The notes under the pieces are model-generated. The model worked only from the letters and a program-made list of their open reading frames with translations, did no database searches and had not been told where the DNA came from. A program made the position numbers and the translations under genes. From the NCBI GenBank assembly GCA_964036045.1, contig OZ038378.1, forward strand, positions 162,200,576 to 162,264,575: DNA of 64,000 bases, written 5' to 3'. The number at the start of each line of letters is the position of its first letter. Positions within the stretch are counted from its first letter, which is position 1. This DNA comes from Eutreptiella sp. 'Long Island Sound 2002' (taxonomy: Eukaryota > Euglenozoa > Euglenophyceae > Eutreptiales > Eutreptiaceae). Of the stretch, positions 1 through 10,033 are shown piece after piece.

Positions 1-116
1 GTGGAGCGATTGTGACAACACAAGGCACACACTTTTGCCTCATCCTCTCCCTCATCTTGCGCGGCGGCTGAGTTGCTCTTGTCCGTCCAAACATGAGGCG
101 GAACATGGTTCCATGT
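1..116 (-). mobile_element. Harbinger-like transposon fragment, truncated
   Basis: This stretch matches 6970-7085 and 18375-18490 with scattered substitutions. In those two copies it is the 3' part of a Harbinger-like element coding for the transposase tail. Homology stops at about base 116, and the left side is cut by the window edge. It is a third, broken family member. Confidence 0.75.
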
Positions 117-194
117 TCCCAGAAGCGCACGGCGTACGTACTTCGGCTTCCTTTGTCACTCAGTAGTGGCTGCTTAACCCCTATCGTCTCGGGG

Positions 195-400
195 GCCACA
201 TGCGGGCGGAAATGGCTCATCACCCCTGCCTTCTCGGGGGTCCCCACATGGGGACAAAATCAGAATTGGCTACCCCACACCTGCCTTCTCGGGGGTCCCC
301 AATAGAAGGGGACAAAATCAGAAGTGGCTACAGCAACCCTGCCTTCTCAGGGGCCCAGACATGGGCGGATTGGCTACTTAATCCTTGCCTCATATACGGC
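195..400. repeat. Dispersed ~57-60 bp tandem repeat, cluster 1
   Basis: About three tandem units run GGGTCCCCAATAGAAGGGG, ACAAAATCAGAAGTGGCTAC, then ACCCCTGCCTTCTCGG. The same unit recurs at 2220-2400, 2690-2830, about 7800-8030 inside the Harbinger-like element, 18920-18985, 29035-29420 and 30480-30770. It is a minisatellite family that has spread through the window. No coding function is evident; open frames across it are by-products of repetition. Confidence 0.8.
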
Positions 401-404
401 ACGA

Positions 405-640
405 AGTCGCCCCCCCGTACCTCGGAGGTACGGGGGGGGGGGGGTACCGGGGGGGGAGGGGTACGGGGGGGAGATATAGGGGGGGTACGGGCGGGGGGGG
501 GGGGATACGGGGGGGGATGTACGGCCATGAGGCAACGGAAACTGGGCTCGCATACGCCCCCGTGTCACAGGCGCATGGTCATAACCACATTGTTCAGTGG
601 GATGTACGGGGGGGGGGGGGGTCACGGGGGGGTTTGGCGG
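405..640. repeat. G-rich GGTACGGGGGG satellite
   Basis: G runs of 5 to 14 are separated mostly by TAC or ATAC. Proline- or glycine-rich open frames on both strands are artefacts. The G runs could form quadruplex structures. A second block of the same type lies at 2040-2215. Confidence 0.85.
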
Positions 641-758
641 TTCTCACACAAGGCGGCACACACAGCAGGCGGTACACACACAAGGCGGTGCACACAAAAG
701 GCGGTCTGTAGCCACCGCAGGAGTCTTGTTATTTAAGGGGCCATGGGCAACGCGGTAC
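640..758. repeat. 99-bp tandem array, left part
   Basis: It carries the units GGCGGTACACACA and CCACCGCAGGAGTCTTGTTA seen in the main array at 1465-1995. It is separated from that array only by the transposon at 762-1461, so the transposon appears to have inserted into a pre-existing array. Confidence 0.8.
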
Positions 759-761
759 ATA

Positions 762-1461
762 GGGGGAATCTTTGCACTGCGCGCGCACTGCACGCGCACT
801 ACGCGCTACTTTTAGACTATGTTCCCCCCGAAGAGCCCCCAAGCAAACCCCTTGGAAACGCCCTTAGAATTAGGTGACCCAAACTGCCCCAGCTCAAGAA
901 AGTTGAAAACTACCTTCCCTTCACATAACACACATCATGCACAACTGGAAAGGCCATGAACAGCGCATTGGTCGCCACCCTCAAGAACACACAACTGTCT
1001 TCCTGTTCCATTGTCAACTAAGTACACATGGACTCCATCTTGCATTGGCGATTCACCACCCGTAGTGCATCTTGGTAGTACTCCAAGTGGATGAGCCCAT
1101 CTCCCGCCATCCCAACCACCGTGGCAGGAACTCGCACGCCGTTGGAGCGGGTGTAGAACACCCGATCGCCAAGACTCAAATCCATGAAGAAAGTGCGTCT
1201 AAGAAAGGAGGAGGGGGGTATGAAGTCCTGTAGCATATGTGCAAGCACGATAGATCAATGTGTGCACACGAGCATTGCGCCTTGCCATGCCTTGACACAA
1301 CCATGCTACGCCTTGCCATGCCTTGACCCAAACGTGCTACGCCTTGCATAACCTTTGCTAGGGGTCACCATGATGCCCCTAGTATCTCAAAGTATGGGTC
1401 TCCAGTACGGCCAGGCGCCCAAATAGTTGCACTGCGCGCGCACTGCGCTTGAGGCTCCCCC
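762..1461 (-). mobile_element. Non-autonomous Harbinger-like element, 700 bp
   Basis: The left end reads GGGGGAATCTTTGC and the right end, on the opposite strand, GGGGGAGCC. The bases ATA stand directly outside each end (759-761 and 1462-1464), a 3-bp target-site duplication as in the PIF/Harbinger superfamily. Subterminal GCGCGC-rich sequence and the phrase AGTATCTCAAAGTATGGGTC link it to the element at 18108-19152. It has inserted into the 99-bp array. The only coding content is the short minus-strand frame at 1018-1248. Confidence 0.75.
1018..1248 (-). pseudogene. Small basic C-terminal fragment inside transposon
   Basis: This 76-residue frame includes FFMDLSLGDRVFYTRSNGVR and then VPATVVGMAGDGLIHLEYY. 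A GDRV...A.VVG...DG..HLEY pattern suggests a small beta-barrel (SH3- or Tudor-like) tail such as is found at the end of some transposon proteins; that is inference. It lies wholly inside the 700-bp element and has no catalytic domain, so it is probably a remnant of a longer transposon protein. ATG choice is uncertain. Confidence 0.45.
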
Positions 1462-1464
1462 ATA

Positions 1465-1995
1465 TAGAAGGCGGTACACACACAAGGCGGTGCACACAAT
1501 AGGCGGCCTGTAGCCACCGCAGGAGTCTTGTTATTGAAGGGGCCACATGCAAGGCGGTACACACAAAAGGCGGTGCACACAAAAGGCGGCCTGTGGCCAC
1601 CGCAGGAGTCTTGTTATTTAAGGGGCCACAGGCAAGGCGGTACACACAAAAGGCGGTACACACACAAGGCGGTGCACACAAAAGGCGGCCTGTAGCCACC
1701 GCAGGAGTCTTGCTATTTAAGGGGCCACAGGCAAGGCGGTACACACAAAAGGCGGTACACACACAAGGTGGTGCACACAAAAGGCGGCCTGTAGCCACCG
1801 CAGGAGTCTTGTTATTGAAGGGGCCACAGGCAAGCCGGTACACACAGAAGGCGGTACACACACAAGGCGGTGCACACAAAAGGCGGTGTGTAGCCACTGC
1901 AGGAGTCTTGTTATTTAAGGGGCCACACGCAAGGTGGTACACACAGAAGGCGGTACACAGAAGAGGCGGTCTGTAGCCACCGCAGGAGTCTTGTA
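1465..1995. repeat. 99-bp tandem array, main part
   Basis: The phrase AGGAGTCTTG starts at 1521, 1604, 1703, 1802, 1901 and 1984, giving periods of 83, 99, 99, 99 and 83. The 83-bp units lack one 16-bp GGCGGTACACACAAAA-type subunit. Because 99 is divisible by three, frames on both strands stay open as 33-residue repeats (1379-1942 minus, 1593-1976 plus). I treat those as non-coding. Confidence 0.9.
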
Positions 1996-2039
1996 ATCTA
2001 AGCGGGGGTGCGGGGGCTAGCCCCCGCGTCGAGCGAAGC

Positions 2040-2215
2040 GAGGAGAGGTACGGCTAGGGGGGGATACGGAGGGGAGGTAGGGGAAGGTACGGGGGAGGTA
2101 CGGGGGGGAGGTATGGGGGGGGGGGGTTCGGGGGGGGTACAAGGGGGGGGTACGGGGGGGGGGGTTAGAGGGGGAGGGGTTACAGGGGGGGGGTACGGGG
2201 GGGGGGGGGGCAACT
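2040..2215. repeat. G-rich GGTACGGGGGG satellite, second block
   Basis: Same composition as 405-640: long G tracts joined by TAC, TTC or TTACA. It directly follows the 99-bp array, and both G-rich blocks are followed or preceded by the ~60-bp repeat. The order G-block, 60-mer and 99-mer may have been duplicated as a unit. Confidence 0.85.
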
Positions 2216-2219
2216 TCGT

Positions 2220-2830
2220 GCCGACTATCGCATTCTCGGGGGTCCTCAATAGAAGGGGACAAAATCAAAAATGGCTGCATCCCCCCTACCTTCTCGGGAG
2301 CCCAAACATGGGCGGACTGGCTACATAATCCTTGCCTTCTCAGGGCTCCCCAATAGAAGGGGACAAAATCAGAAGGGGTTACATCACCCCTACGTTCTTG
2401 GCGGCAGATTGTTTGGTGGGGGGGAGGGGGGCAAAAAAACAGGCATGGGTGGGGAATGAGAATGCTTTGTGCGCTCCGCACGTGCGCCGCAGGCGCCGGA
2501 GGGTTTGAGAAACCTGTTTTATTGCAAACCGTTCCGGAAACAAACGAGATAACTGAGAAATAGCACACGTTGCTCCGCCTGGAGAGTAGATGGATCGGAC
2601 ACAATGCTCAATGTGGGTGGCGGCGGCCCGCGCCAAGGGCCCCTTGTCCGCGGGCTGATGATTGCATTTAACAAGTGTCCCCCGCAACTGGGGAGAAATC
2701 AATGGCTCCCAATGCTCAGCAGGGCAACAAGATCAGAAATGGCCCACATGTGGGCATAGTGGCTACCTAACCCCTGCCCCCGGGTTGACACCCCGTAATA
2801 TAACCCGTGCCTTCTCGAGGTCCCCATGGT
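2220..2830. repeat. Dispersed ~57-60 bp repeat, cluster 2
   Basis: Units with GGTCCTCAATAGAAGGGG and CCCCAATAGAAGGGGACAAA lie at 2230-2400, and diverged units at 2690-2830. Between them, at 2410-2690, is unique sequence with no recognised gene. See the cluster at 195 for the family description. Confidence 0.7.
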
Positions 2831-2839
2831 AGGGAGAGA

Positions 2840-5160
2840 TCAATATGGTTACATAAAGTGGCCATACTATATGGTAAGACCGGGCCCCAAGCCCCCCGGG
2901 GAGCACAACAAGGTGGAATCTAAAAAGCTCCACAAATTAGGCAGGTTTCCCAAACTGCGCGCCGCAGGAAAAGCATTCTCAATGGTCAAAAAAAGATGCC
3001 CGGCGCGCCGGGTGCACTAACCCCCCCCCCCCTCTTCTGATGTGTGTTGCAATCAAGTTACCCCTTCCATTGTGGTCAATTCAAATTTTTCTCCCCTGCC
3101 TTTGGCGCAAGAGACTTCAGGCCAAAAAAATTTGGCACCTTTGGTGCCAGCCATTTGAGGACGGGGCTCCAGGTGAAAACGACCAACCCTCCTACAATTG
3201 GCACAAACAATGTTACACACCTTTCACCTTCACCACCCACTTACTAGCCTCCCCGGGGGGGCAACTACAACTGGTCCTGATGCGACCCACCCCCCAACTA
3301 TCTTTCAAAATTTGGGGGGGCGGTGGGCCCGGAGGGAACACGAGGATTGCTCCTGTTCCCCGCAAAACAATGTCGTGTGGCAATTGTGATGCGGTATTTG
3401 TCACTGCGGCGACAGCCAAGCCCAAGTTGCTAACAAGGCATCTAACGTGGCTTCCAATCCGCGGCCGCAAGAACAAAGGGCGCAAGGTGCACCATGGCTA
3501 AGCTACCCACGGATCACGGTTCTCGGGGGCGTGGCAGTTCCTCTGCTGCCCTCTTCCTTTAGGCGCAGCCCGAGCTGACTGCGTGCACACTTCCATAACC
3601 TGTGCGTGGCTTCGGTGTGCATTTGTAGGCGCAACCATTGTGTCATTCCTCTCCAGAGGGGCAAGCCGACTCAAAGCCTGCGCCTCCCCCCGACCCCCCG
3701 GAGTACCTTTTGCACGTGCCGAGGGCAAGGGGGGGGGGGGGGAGTTGCGTAACCGAACTGAGGAGACGGCCCACCTGTGCTACGAACACTTGTCTTCCCG
3801 TGGTCAGGCCAAAATGGTGCATTGTTTTCAACTTGGGCCGTCGCTGTTCACGTGCTTTCCTTGGTCACTTGGTGCTCCATCACGGTGTCTTGATGCCCAT
3901 TGTGCACAAACGACGTGTGTGTGCAAGTGACGGTGTCCCACCAGGGGGGGGGGGGGGGGGCGACCATTCAAAGGGGCAGTGGGGAAAGCCTTGGGTACCC
4001 CAAAGTGTGTGGTTCGTTGGACAGTCCCCAAAAAGATGTCCAGCCATAATTGTGTTGCCACTACTTCACCTAATTGTGCAGCTACTATATTCTTTTTCAG
4101 ACCTTCTAGCGCATTCCACATGCTACAAAAGCATGCCCACAGTGTCCCCGGTGTTGCCCAAGGCAGCAGGGGTGGTACCCTTGGTAGCGTGCCGCTTGGC
4201 GAGTACCAACCCCAAGATACAACGGTTAGACGGATGTTTGCGGTCACCGACTTACCAATCTTGACCCACCAAACAGTCGCATGGCTCGCAAAACCCATTT
4301 GGATGCAGTTTGCTCAACACCGTGAGACCCGTTGTGTGCAAGGGCGGGTTTGGTGACAGCTATTGCTGTTTTTCTCTGCATGTTCCACAGGTTTTCCTTG
4401 CTTCCCCGGGCTCTTCCTCACCTTCTCTTGGCTGTTGAGTTCCGTGTTTTCCAGGCCCTTGCCAAAGATTCAGCTCCGGGTGCACTCAATGGTCGACGAC
4501 CCGCACAACAAGCATGCACGTCAGCACAGGTTCCACGTTGACATGGAGGCTCATCACCGTGCCCACTGCACCCCGGCGTGTGCAGGAACGGGCTGCTAAT
4601 GCGCAGTTCACCCGCATGCCCCCCTGCCTCTCGTTCTCACGACTAGAGGCGCAAACAGGTGTCATCTTATGTACCTTTCTCCACCACCAGAGCTGCGGGC
4701 AAAACAGGGGTTGGACTGGGTCACTATTCAAGGGGATGTCTGGCCATAAATGCCACGTTGACTGTTGCGCAGATCGTATCACTCCGTGAGAATGTCAACA
4801 AGGCGCCGTCAAATGGATGCTTGGGCAATGGGCGGGCTCTGCTACCCACCCTACACCACATCTTCTGGCCTCCTGGCGATGCGAGTCCTTTTGGTACCCC
4901 CAACCCATCTTCTCCAGACAACAGTTCCAAAAAATTGCGGAAACAGCACCTCGCTCTGTTTGGACAAAGGCGTTGTCTAGGCGCGCCTCCAGCAGACATA
5001 AGCCGTGAAAGGAAAGGGTACTCATTGACGTCCAGACTTTCATGCCATTCTGATGGAACCAATTATAATGACACACCACTTAGCAAACAACATCTATGGG
5101 GACAAAAGCCTCTCCCGGGGCACAAATGACATAAAAATCGAGACAGTCATCCAAAACCAG
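2840..5160. other. No recognised gene; decayed repeats
   Basis: No open frame here resembles a known family. At about 2985-3030 the phrase AAAGATGCCCGGCGCGCCGG followed by C-rich sequence resembles the right end of the Harbinger-like family (compare 8148-8186). G or C tracts occur at 3010-3030, 3730-3742 and 3942-3961. The phrase TTGCGGAAA with a following CACCTCGC recurs at 4935 and 5897, suggesting an old dispersed repeat. Confidence 0.5.
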
Positions 5161-5341
5161 AAAATAGAACCGCCAAATTCTATTTCCTTCGGCAGTGCAC
5201 CTCGAAGAGAGGTTGACAGTCAGCCAATCAGTCCCTGAGCCAGCAAGCAGGCAGTCAGACAGATACACACAGTTTGGGTTTTTTGTCAGTGGCAGATGCG
5301 TCCCCAAGCAGCAGGGAGGCCCTTCGCCGCAATCCAAGCAG

Positions 5342-5395
5342 TGGCCGAGTGGTAACGCAGCCGACTGGCATCCGTGTGGGCGTCAGTTCGAACCC
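5342..5395 (+). promoter_or_regulatory. tRNA-like Pol III promoter, A and B boxes
   Basis: Box A is TGGCCGAGTGG at 5342-5352 and box B is AGTTCGAACCC at 5385-5395, a spacing typical of type 2 internal Pol III promoters. I see no full cloverleaf, so this is a tRNA-derived promoter rather than a confident tRNA gene. Confidence 0.7.
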
Positions 5396-5450
5396 CGATC
5401 TGCCCACTTTGGCGCTGCCGCCGGCGGCCGCGCTAAAAGTAAGCAGACCA

Positions 5451-5503
5451 GGGTTCGAACCGACGCCTGCACATCTGGTATCGGCTGCGTTACCATTGGA
5501 CCG
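5451..5503 (-). promoter_or_regulatory. Second, opposed tRNA-like Pol III promoter
   Basis: On the minus strand box A reads CGGTCCAATGG (5493-5503) and box B reads GGTTCGAACCC (5451-5461), a perfect B box. Together with the plus-strand promoter this forms a tail-to-tail pair about 55 bp apart. The pair is conserved in the 29.7-kb copy. Confidence 0.7.
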
Positions 5504-5819
5504 CTGACCGTGTTACCAGCACTGTGCGTCCCCACTGCTTGTAGCCTATTAAGCAAAAACTTTTGACCCCCCCCCCCCACCCACCCCCCCACCCCCCCCC
5601 ACCCCCCCTCAAAAAAGTGATATCTAGTTTTAGGGGGTAGAGGCCACAAAATCAAAAAATCCATTGGGGGATGCTGTTATTGGGCAAAATAATGATTTTA
5701 CAAGGGGTTGAACATCCAATATCATGCCTTGGGGTATGCTACGCGAATGACCCCAAAAAAGGGGGGTATATGACGCCCGCACCTGCGCTTGATCTAACAA
5801 CCTCTCTTCGAGGTGATTC

Positions 5820-6670
5820 AATGGACCCAAAAGTTGCGGAAACAGGTCAGCCTATTCAGGTCCTGCACGCTGTGCGTAAAGGGGTCAACCCAAAAGTTGC
5901 GGAAAGAACACCTCGCGTTGGTTGGACATGGGCGTTGTTTGGACAAGGGGGCGGGCGGGTAGATGCCAGAGAAGCTTGGAGCGATGTCCCAAGCAGGCGT
6001 ACATGCATGTGCCCCAGCCCCTTTGGTGCGCATGTGGTGCATTCCTTTGTACAAAAATTGTGCATTGTGCAAAAAAATGCCACAAACAAACAACAAAGGC
6101 CTGGAGCCCGGATGGTGTTGCCAACCCCGGGTCCTGCCACTGGGTGCCGTCGGAAGGGCAAGGGGGGGATGCCATTGGAGTCGGTTCACCCCATGGACCA
6201 GGGCAGGAGGTCGTTGGCCAGGCGTACGGCAATCAGGTGCAACGTCCGCATTGGGCTGCGGCCGCGCCTCCCGCACCGCAACCTCCTCCACTGTCTTCAG
6301 CCCACGGACCCTCTGTCCGTTGTTCGTCAGAGCCACCGCTGTGCCTCTGTAGCGTGTGACAGAGGGAAGAGGGGAGAGGGGTGCAGCCACGGACCCCCCC
6401 CCCAGGTCCACGACACTCTCTTCGTTCTGTACAAAATGGCACAAATAGACCCCCCAGGAAAAAACCGTCAACACGGAGGGACACGGACACATGCCCATGT
6501 GAACACCGGACGCTAGCCTAGCGTTAGGTATGGTCTATGCACTTCACGGGCTGCAGTGCTTCTATTGTGTTCTATTGTGTTCTATTATTGTATCCTCTGT
6601 TTTTCGCGACATGAGGATATTGCTGACGTTGTGGAGTTCAGGCCTGCACAGTCGCAAGCAGTGCAGGCCA
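5820..6670. other. No recognised gene
   Basis: The phrase CCAAAAGTTGCGGAAA occurs twice (about 5826 and 5890) and begins a short repeat also seen near 4930. Long open frames exist on both strands (5671-6516 plus, 5818-6498 minus) but have no recognisable domain or compositional support. Confidence 0.45.
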
Positions 6671-6884
6671 GGGCATGGGGGGAATGTTTGCCCGGCGCGC
6701 GCCCGGCGCGCGCCCGGCGCGCTACTTTTGTATTAACTATCCCGACTTCAGCCCCAGATTTACCCTCCCATGGAGAAGCCCCCCAAGTAGACCACATTGC
6801 ACTGCACACCTTCCCTACAAAGCACGTTGCAAAATAAAGCAATATCTGTGACTTCAACCACTCCAAATGTCATTTGTGTTGCAC

Positions 6885-7150
6885 TTAACAAACAACATTG
6901 GTCCCACAAGTGTGGGTGTCAATACATTCCTTACAATAGTGCTCCTTACACTCATCACAAACTGCGACGGTGGAGCGCCTTTGGCAACACAAAACACACA
7001 CTTCCGCCTCATCCTCTGCCTCATCTTGCGTGGCGGCCGAGTTGCTTTGGTCAGTCCAAACATGAGGCGGGACATGCTCCCATGGTCCGTAGGGGGGGTG
7101 ACGGACTTGCCTTCGGATGCAAAACTGAGTGAAATGCAACAAAATGCAAC
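6885..7150 (-). pseudogene. Cysteine-rich tail of Harbinger-like transposase
   Basis: In a different frame from the catalytic part, the sequence runs FCIRRQVRHPPYGPWEHVPP and then an acidic stretch followed by CVLCC...CDECKEHYCKECIDTHTCG. The paired CxxC and CxxxxxxC pattern looks like a small zinc-binding module. It ends at the stop at 6885 near the right end of the transposase gene. The same tail occurs at 18292-18560. Joining it to the catalytic core needs a frame change at about 7145-7170, which both copies need. Confidence 0.55.
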
Positions 7151-7860
7151 TCATTGGGGCCGCCACGCCAGATGTTCCTAACCAAACCCCAATGCCACAA
7201 CCGAGCAAACAGCTGCTCAATGCGTGCCCTGTACCACCCATGGACATCGTTGTAACCTTGTTGGCGGGCTGTCAAAGTGCCATTCTTTCTTCCAATGAAT
7301 GGCACAATGACATGAATCCGGCCTTTATAAGCGCCATCATGGCCCCCAACTTCAAAATCAAAGAAATCCCCTCGGGTACGAGAAGGTCCGTACCCATCCC
7401 AAATCAAAACATCTGCTGATGTCCCGGGGGCCAAGGGGCAAATCCATACAATGTTGCCCAACATATCAACGGCAACAGTGACCTTGTAAACATGCGACGC
7501 ATACTTAGGATTCCACAGGTCTGCACTCCATATCCCGCCAATGGAACTGATGGGCATGGAGTCTGTGAAATGCGTCATAAAGAATGGAAAATGGGGACAA
7601 TGGTTGAAAGGATTCAACCTGTCGGCCCATCGAATCTCTTGAACAACATGGTTAAGGTATTCGCGAGCACGGGCAACACTCTGCCGCCAGGCAACCTCCG
7701 AACCTTCTGCGTGAGACATGAAAGCACCGCTCTCTGCCGGTGGGGTTGTCCCGGTTTCCTCAATAGCACCGGACGGTTGGGGCCCAAAAGAGGGCGGAAA
7801 TGCTACATCACCCCTGCATTCTCGGGGGTCCCCAACAAAGGGAACAAAATCGGAAGTCAA
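7051..7860 (-). pseudogene. DDE transposase remnant (DDE_4/Harbinger type)
   Basis: The frame encodes a nuclease of the DDE_4 (PIF/Harbinger, IS5-like) type that would cut and rejoin transposon ends in the nucleus. The central part contains FTDSMPISSIGGIW, then ADLWNPKYASHVYKVTVAVD, then GTSADVLIWDGYG, the usual context of the second catalytic aspartate. HGWYRARIEQLFARLWHW follows, the usual context of the catalytic glutamate. The first 47 residues are translated dispersed repeat; the likely family-related part begins at the ATG at 7717-7719. About 220 residues remain against roughly 350-450 for full proteins, so the N-terminal domain is missing. Confidence 0.75.
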
Positions 7861-8090
7861 AACCTACGCCGGGGGTCACCATGATGCACCACGCAACAAA
7901 GCGTGGATTCAAAGATTGTCCCGGTTTCCTCAATAGCACCGGACGGTTGGGGCCCAAAAGAGGGCGGAAATGCTACATCACCCCTGCATTCTCGGGGGTC
8001 CCCAACAAAGGGAACAAAATCGGAAGTCAAAACCTACGCCGGGGGTCACCATGATGCAGCACGCAACAAAGCGTGGATTCAAAGATTGTC
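7751..8090. repeat. 170-bp tandem duplication inside transposon
   Basis: Bases 7751-7920 are repeated almost exactly at 7921-8090; I noticed one difference, CACCACGC against CAGCACGC. Each copy includes one unit of the ~60-bp dispersed repeat. The near identity implies a recent duplication within this element. The related element at 18108 carries a single copy. Confidence 0.92.
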
Positions 8091-8407
8091 CTAAGTGCGC
8101 CCCTTAGCGCACCCCCTAAAAGGTCACCGGTGGGGCACGGGTCCAAAAAGATGCCCGGCGCGCGCCCGGCGCGCTAACGTTCCCCCATGGACCCGCATGG
8201 AGGTTTGCTCTCGGGTCATGGAGCGCAAGAGGTCAGGGTAAGGGTCCAGGGGGCAGGTCCAGGGTTGAGCGCCGGGTCATATATATGGGGCAAGGCTCCG
8301 GGCCTACAAGCGACGGGAAAATGGGATTGGAAACGCGAGCTCCTTCGAACATTAGGATTGACCAACGGGGGGGACCAACCGAAGGAGGCAAGATTTATAT
8401 CCACGAC

Positions 8408-9440
8408 TTCCACAGTAGATTGTCGTCTTCTGATTGTGGTGCAAAGGTGTTGCAAAGGAGACACATGGGCACATCACCAACATTGGAGCGAAGTGACGCG
8501 CAAAAATGTGTTTGCCGGGGTCAACGGCCACTTCCAACGCGTCTGGGTGCAAAAAGTCTCCTTGGTGAGGCCACTTCACAACTTGAATTGCAGCCTTCAC
8601 AATTCATAAATGCCTGTCTTCAGCGCCTTATTTGTAAGCACCCAATCTGTTGACAGCTGTTCGGGGTGTTCATGTCCTTGCCGCAAAGAAATAGGAAATT
8701 GGATAGACCCCAGCTATCCGGGCCCACCAACTTCTCCAAGTCAGGACGTAGCCTTATAATATGGGCGATTGAAATACCTAAACATCATGACGACATAAAT
8801 GCACTGCCATGATGCCACCGCATCAAAAGCCACGCCACCCTGATGCAAAGGCACCAAATACCAGGGCACCATATCGATACAGCACAATAATGCCGCAGCA
8901 CCAAATTGCCACAACACTATGACACGGCAATACAATTATTACACAACACCTTGATACCAAAACACCATGATGCAACAGCACCTTGATGCAACCACGGGAT
9001 GCGGCCACATAACACCATAATGGGACAACACCTTGATGTAACAGCAACATAATGTCACAGTACCATGTGGCCACGACAGCAGACCGCCACAACAACATGA
9101 TGCTACAACATTCCCATGCACTACACCATGAGGCCACTGCGCCATGATGGCACAGCACTATGAGGCTATGACGCCATAATGGCACAGCACCATTATGCCA
9201 AAGCAACATAATGCCACAGCATGCCTCAGCACCATGATGCTACAACAACAGTATAGCACAAACACAACAAAAGGGGGACAAAATGAATCAACAGAGGAGA
9301 AAATCACTTGGAGAGTTGCGGGTGTGTGTGTCGGTTCAGAGTGAAATACCTTCTCTCCGGGCTTGCTCGCCGGGATACCGCTGAAGTTGCAAAACATAAA
9401 GACTAAAGCGCATATGTGGAGTCCAGCCATATAGCATGCA
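8408..9440. repeat. Segmental duplication, copy 1
   Basis: Bases 8408-8654 match 10687-10933 and 8655-9440 match 11232-12017. Only a few substitutions are visible, so the duplication is recent. The second copy has 298 extra bases at the junction (10934-11231). The right edge falls at GCATGCA, and different exon-like sequences follow on the minus strand in each copy. Confidence 0.93.
8770..9250. repeat. Degenerate ACACCATGATGC minisatellite
   Basis: Units of about 16-18 bp such as GCACCTTGATGCAAC and AACACCATGATGC repeat imperfectly, and the same block is present at 11347-11827. Open frames on the minus strand rich in Cys, Val and Trp are repeat translations. Confidence 0.75.
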
Positions 9441-9584
9441 CCGTGTAGCGAGTTCCGTAAGCTGACTGCGGAGAGCGGCACTTTGCGGTGAAGCTTTGCC
9501 CCTTGTCTCGGAAAAGATCGCCACTCCCAACTGGCGAATCATTGCCTGCTGCACATCACCTGAGCACCACGTGGCAAAAAGCAA
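9336..9584 (-). pseudogene. Exon-like frame beside duplication copy 1
   Basis: The minus-strand frame reads DVQQAMIRQLGVAIF, then ETRGKASPQSAALRSQLTEL, an amphipathic stretch, before crossing at CMLYGWTP into the duplicated block. A possible donor, ACG then GTGCATGC, lies at the crossing. I do not recognise the family. It occupies the same position relative to the duplicated block as the coiled-coil repeat frame at 11913-12394. Confidence 0.35.
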
Positions 9585-10033
9585 GAGTTCTTAAAATCAT
9601 TTCTAAAAAGCACTTAAGGCTGTGGCGCATAATATGCAATGGATGGCTGTTGTTGAATGCCTCAGGTAGCCCTCATGGGATCTCTCTCATATGCAGTCAA
9701 TATGCTTTGTATGACTTCGCTTTTCATTCCGGACATGCCTCGCTGTGGGTGGTGCCATTGGTAGCTGGGTTCTCTGTGCCCTTCCTATTTGCTGCCCTTT
9801 TATCTGTGCACCATGCCTATGCATGCAGTATGTTGCGCGTTAGACGCTGCATCAATGAGCCACCCTGGAAGGCGGGTATATCGACATCACCCTGCCAACC
9901 CCCACCCCCTGCCAATTCACCCGCCATACCAATGGGCCCACCCCTTCAGATGAAGAAACATGGCCCCTGTTGCCAATAGACCCCCGATTTCGAAAGAAGA
10001 AACATGTTTGAAAATTTGATGTAACCCACGTAC

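Larger units (their letters stand above)
5198..5815. mobile_element. Double-tRNA element with TIRs, copy 1
   Basis: An 18-bp perfect inverted repeat bounds it: CACCTCGAAGAGAGGTTG at 5198-5215 and its reverse complement at 5798-5815. Inside are two tRNA-like Pol III promoters in opposite orientation (5342-5395 plus, 5451-5503 minus), then a C-tract, then about 180 bp shared with the second copy at 29554-30146. Homology with that copy also covers about 20 bp left of the inverted repeat (AAATTCTATT...). tRNA-derived heads suggest a SINE; flanking inverted repeats suggest a DNA element. No protein is encoded. Confidence 0.8.
6678..8186 (-). mobile_element. Harbinger-like transposon, copy 1, 1.5 kb
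   Basis: The element starts GGGGGAATGTTTGC and ends GCTAACGTTCCCCC, so its ends are short imperfect inverted repeats. ATG flanks both ends (6675-6677 and 8187-8189), a 3-bp target-site duplication. Just inside both ends are copies of CCCGGCGCGC. It carries a DDE transposase remnant on the minus strand, a cysteine-rich tail and a 170-bp tandem duplication. The size and missing N-terminal domains suggest it is no longer autonomous. Confidence 0.82.

Noticed and set aside
1379-1976. Long open frames on both strands with 33-residue repeats
   Set aside because: They follow from a 99-bp tandem array whose unit length is divisible by three; both strands are open equally.
5342-5503. Functional tRNA genes
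   Set aside because: Promoter boxes are good but no complete cloverleaf or anticodon arm could be drawn, and both copies lie within a repeat.
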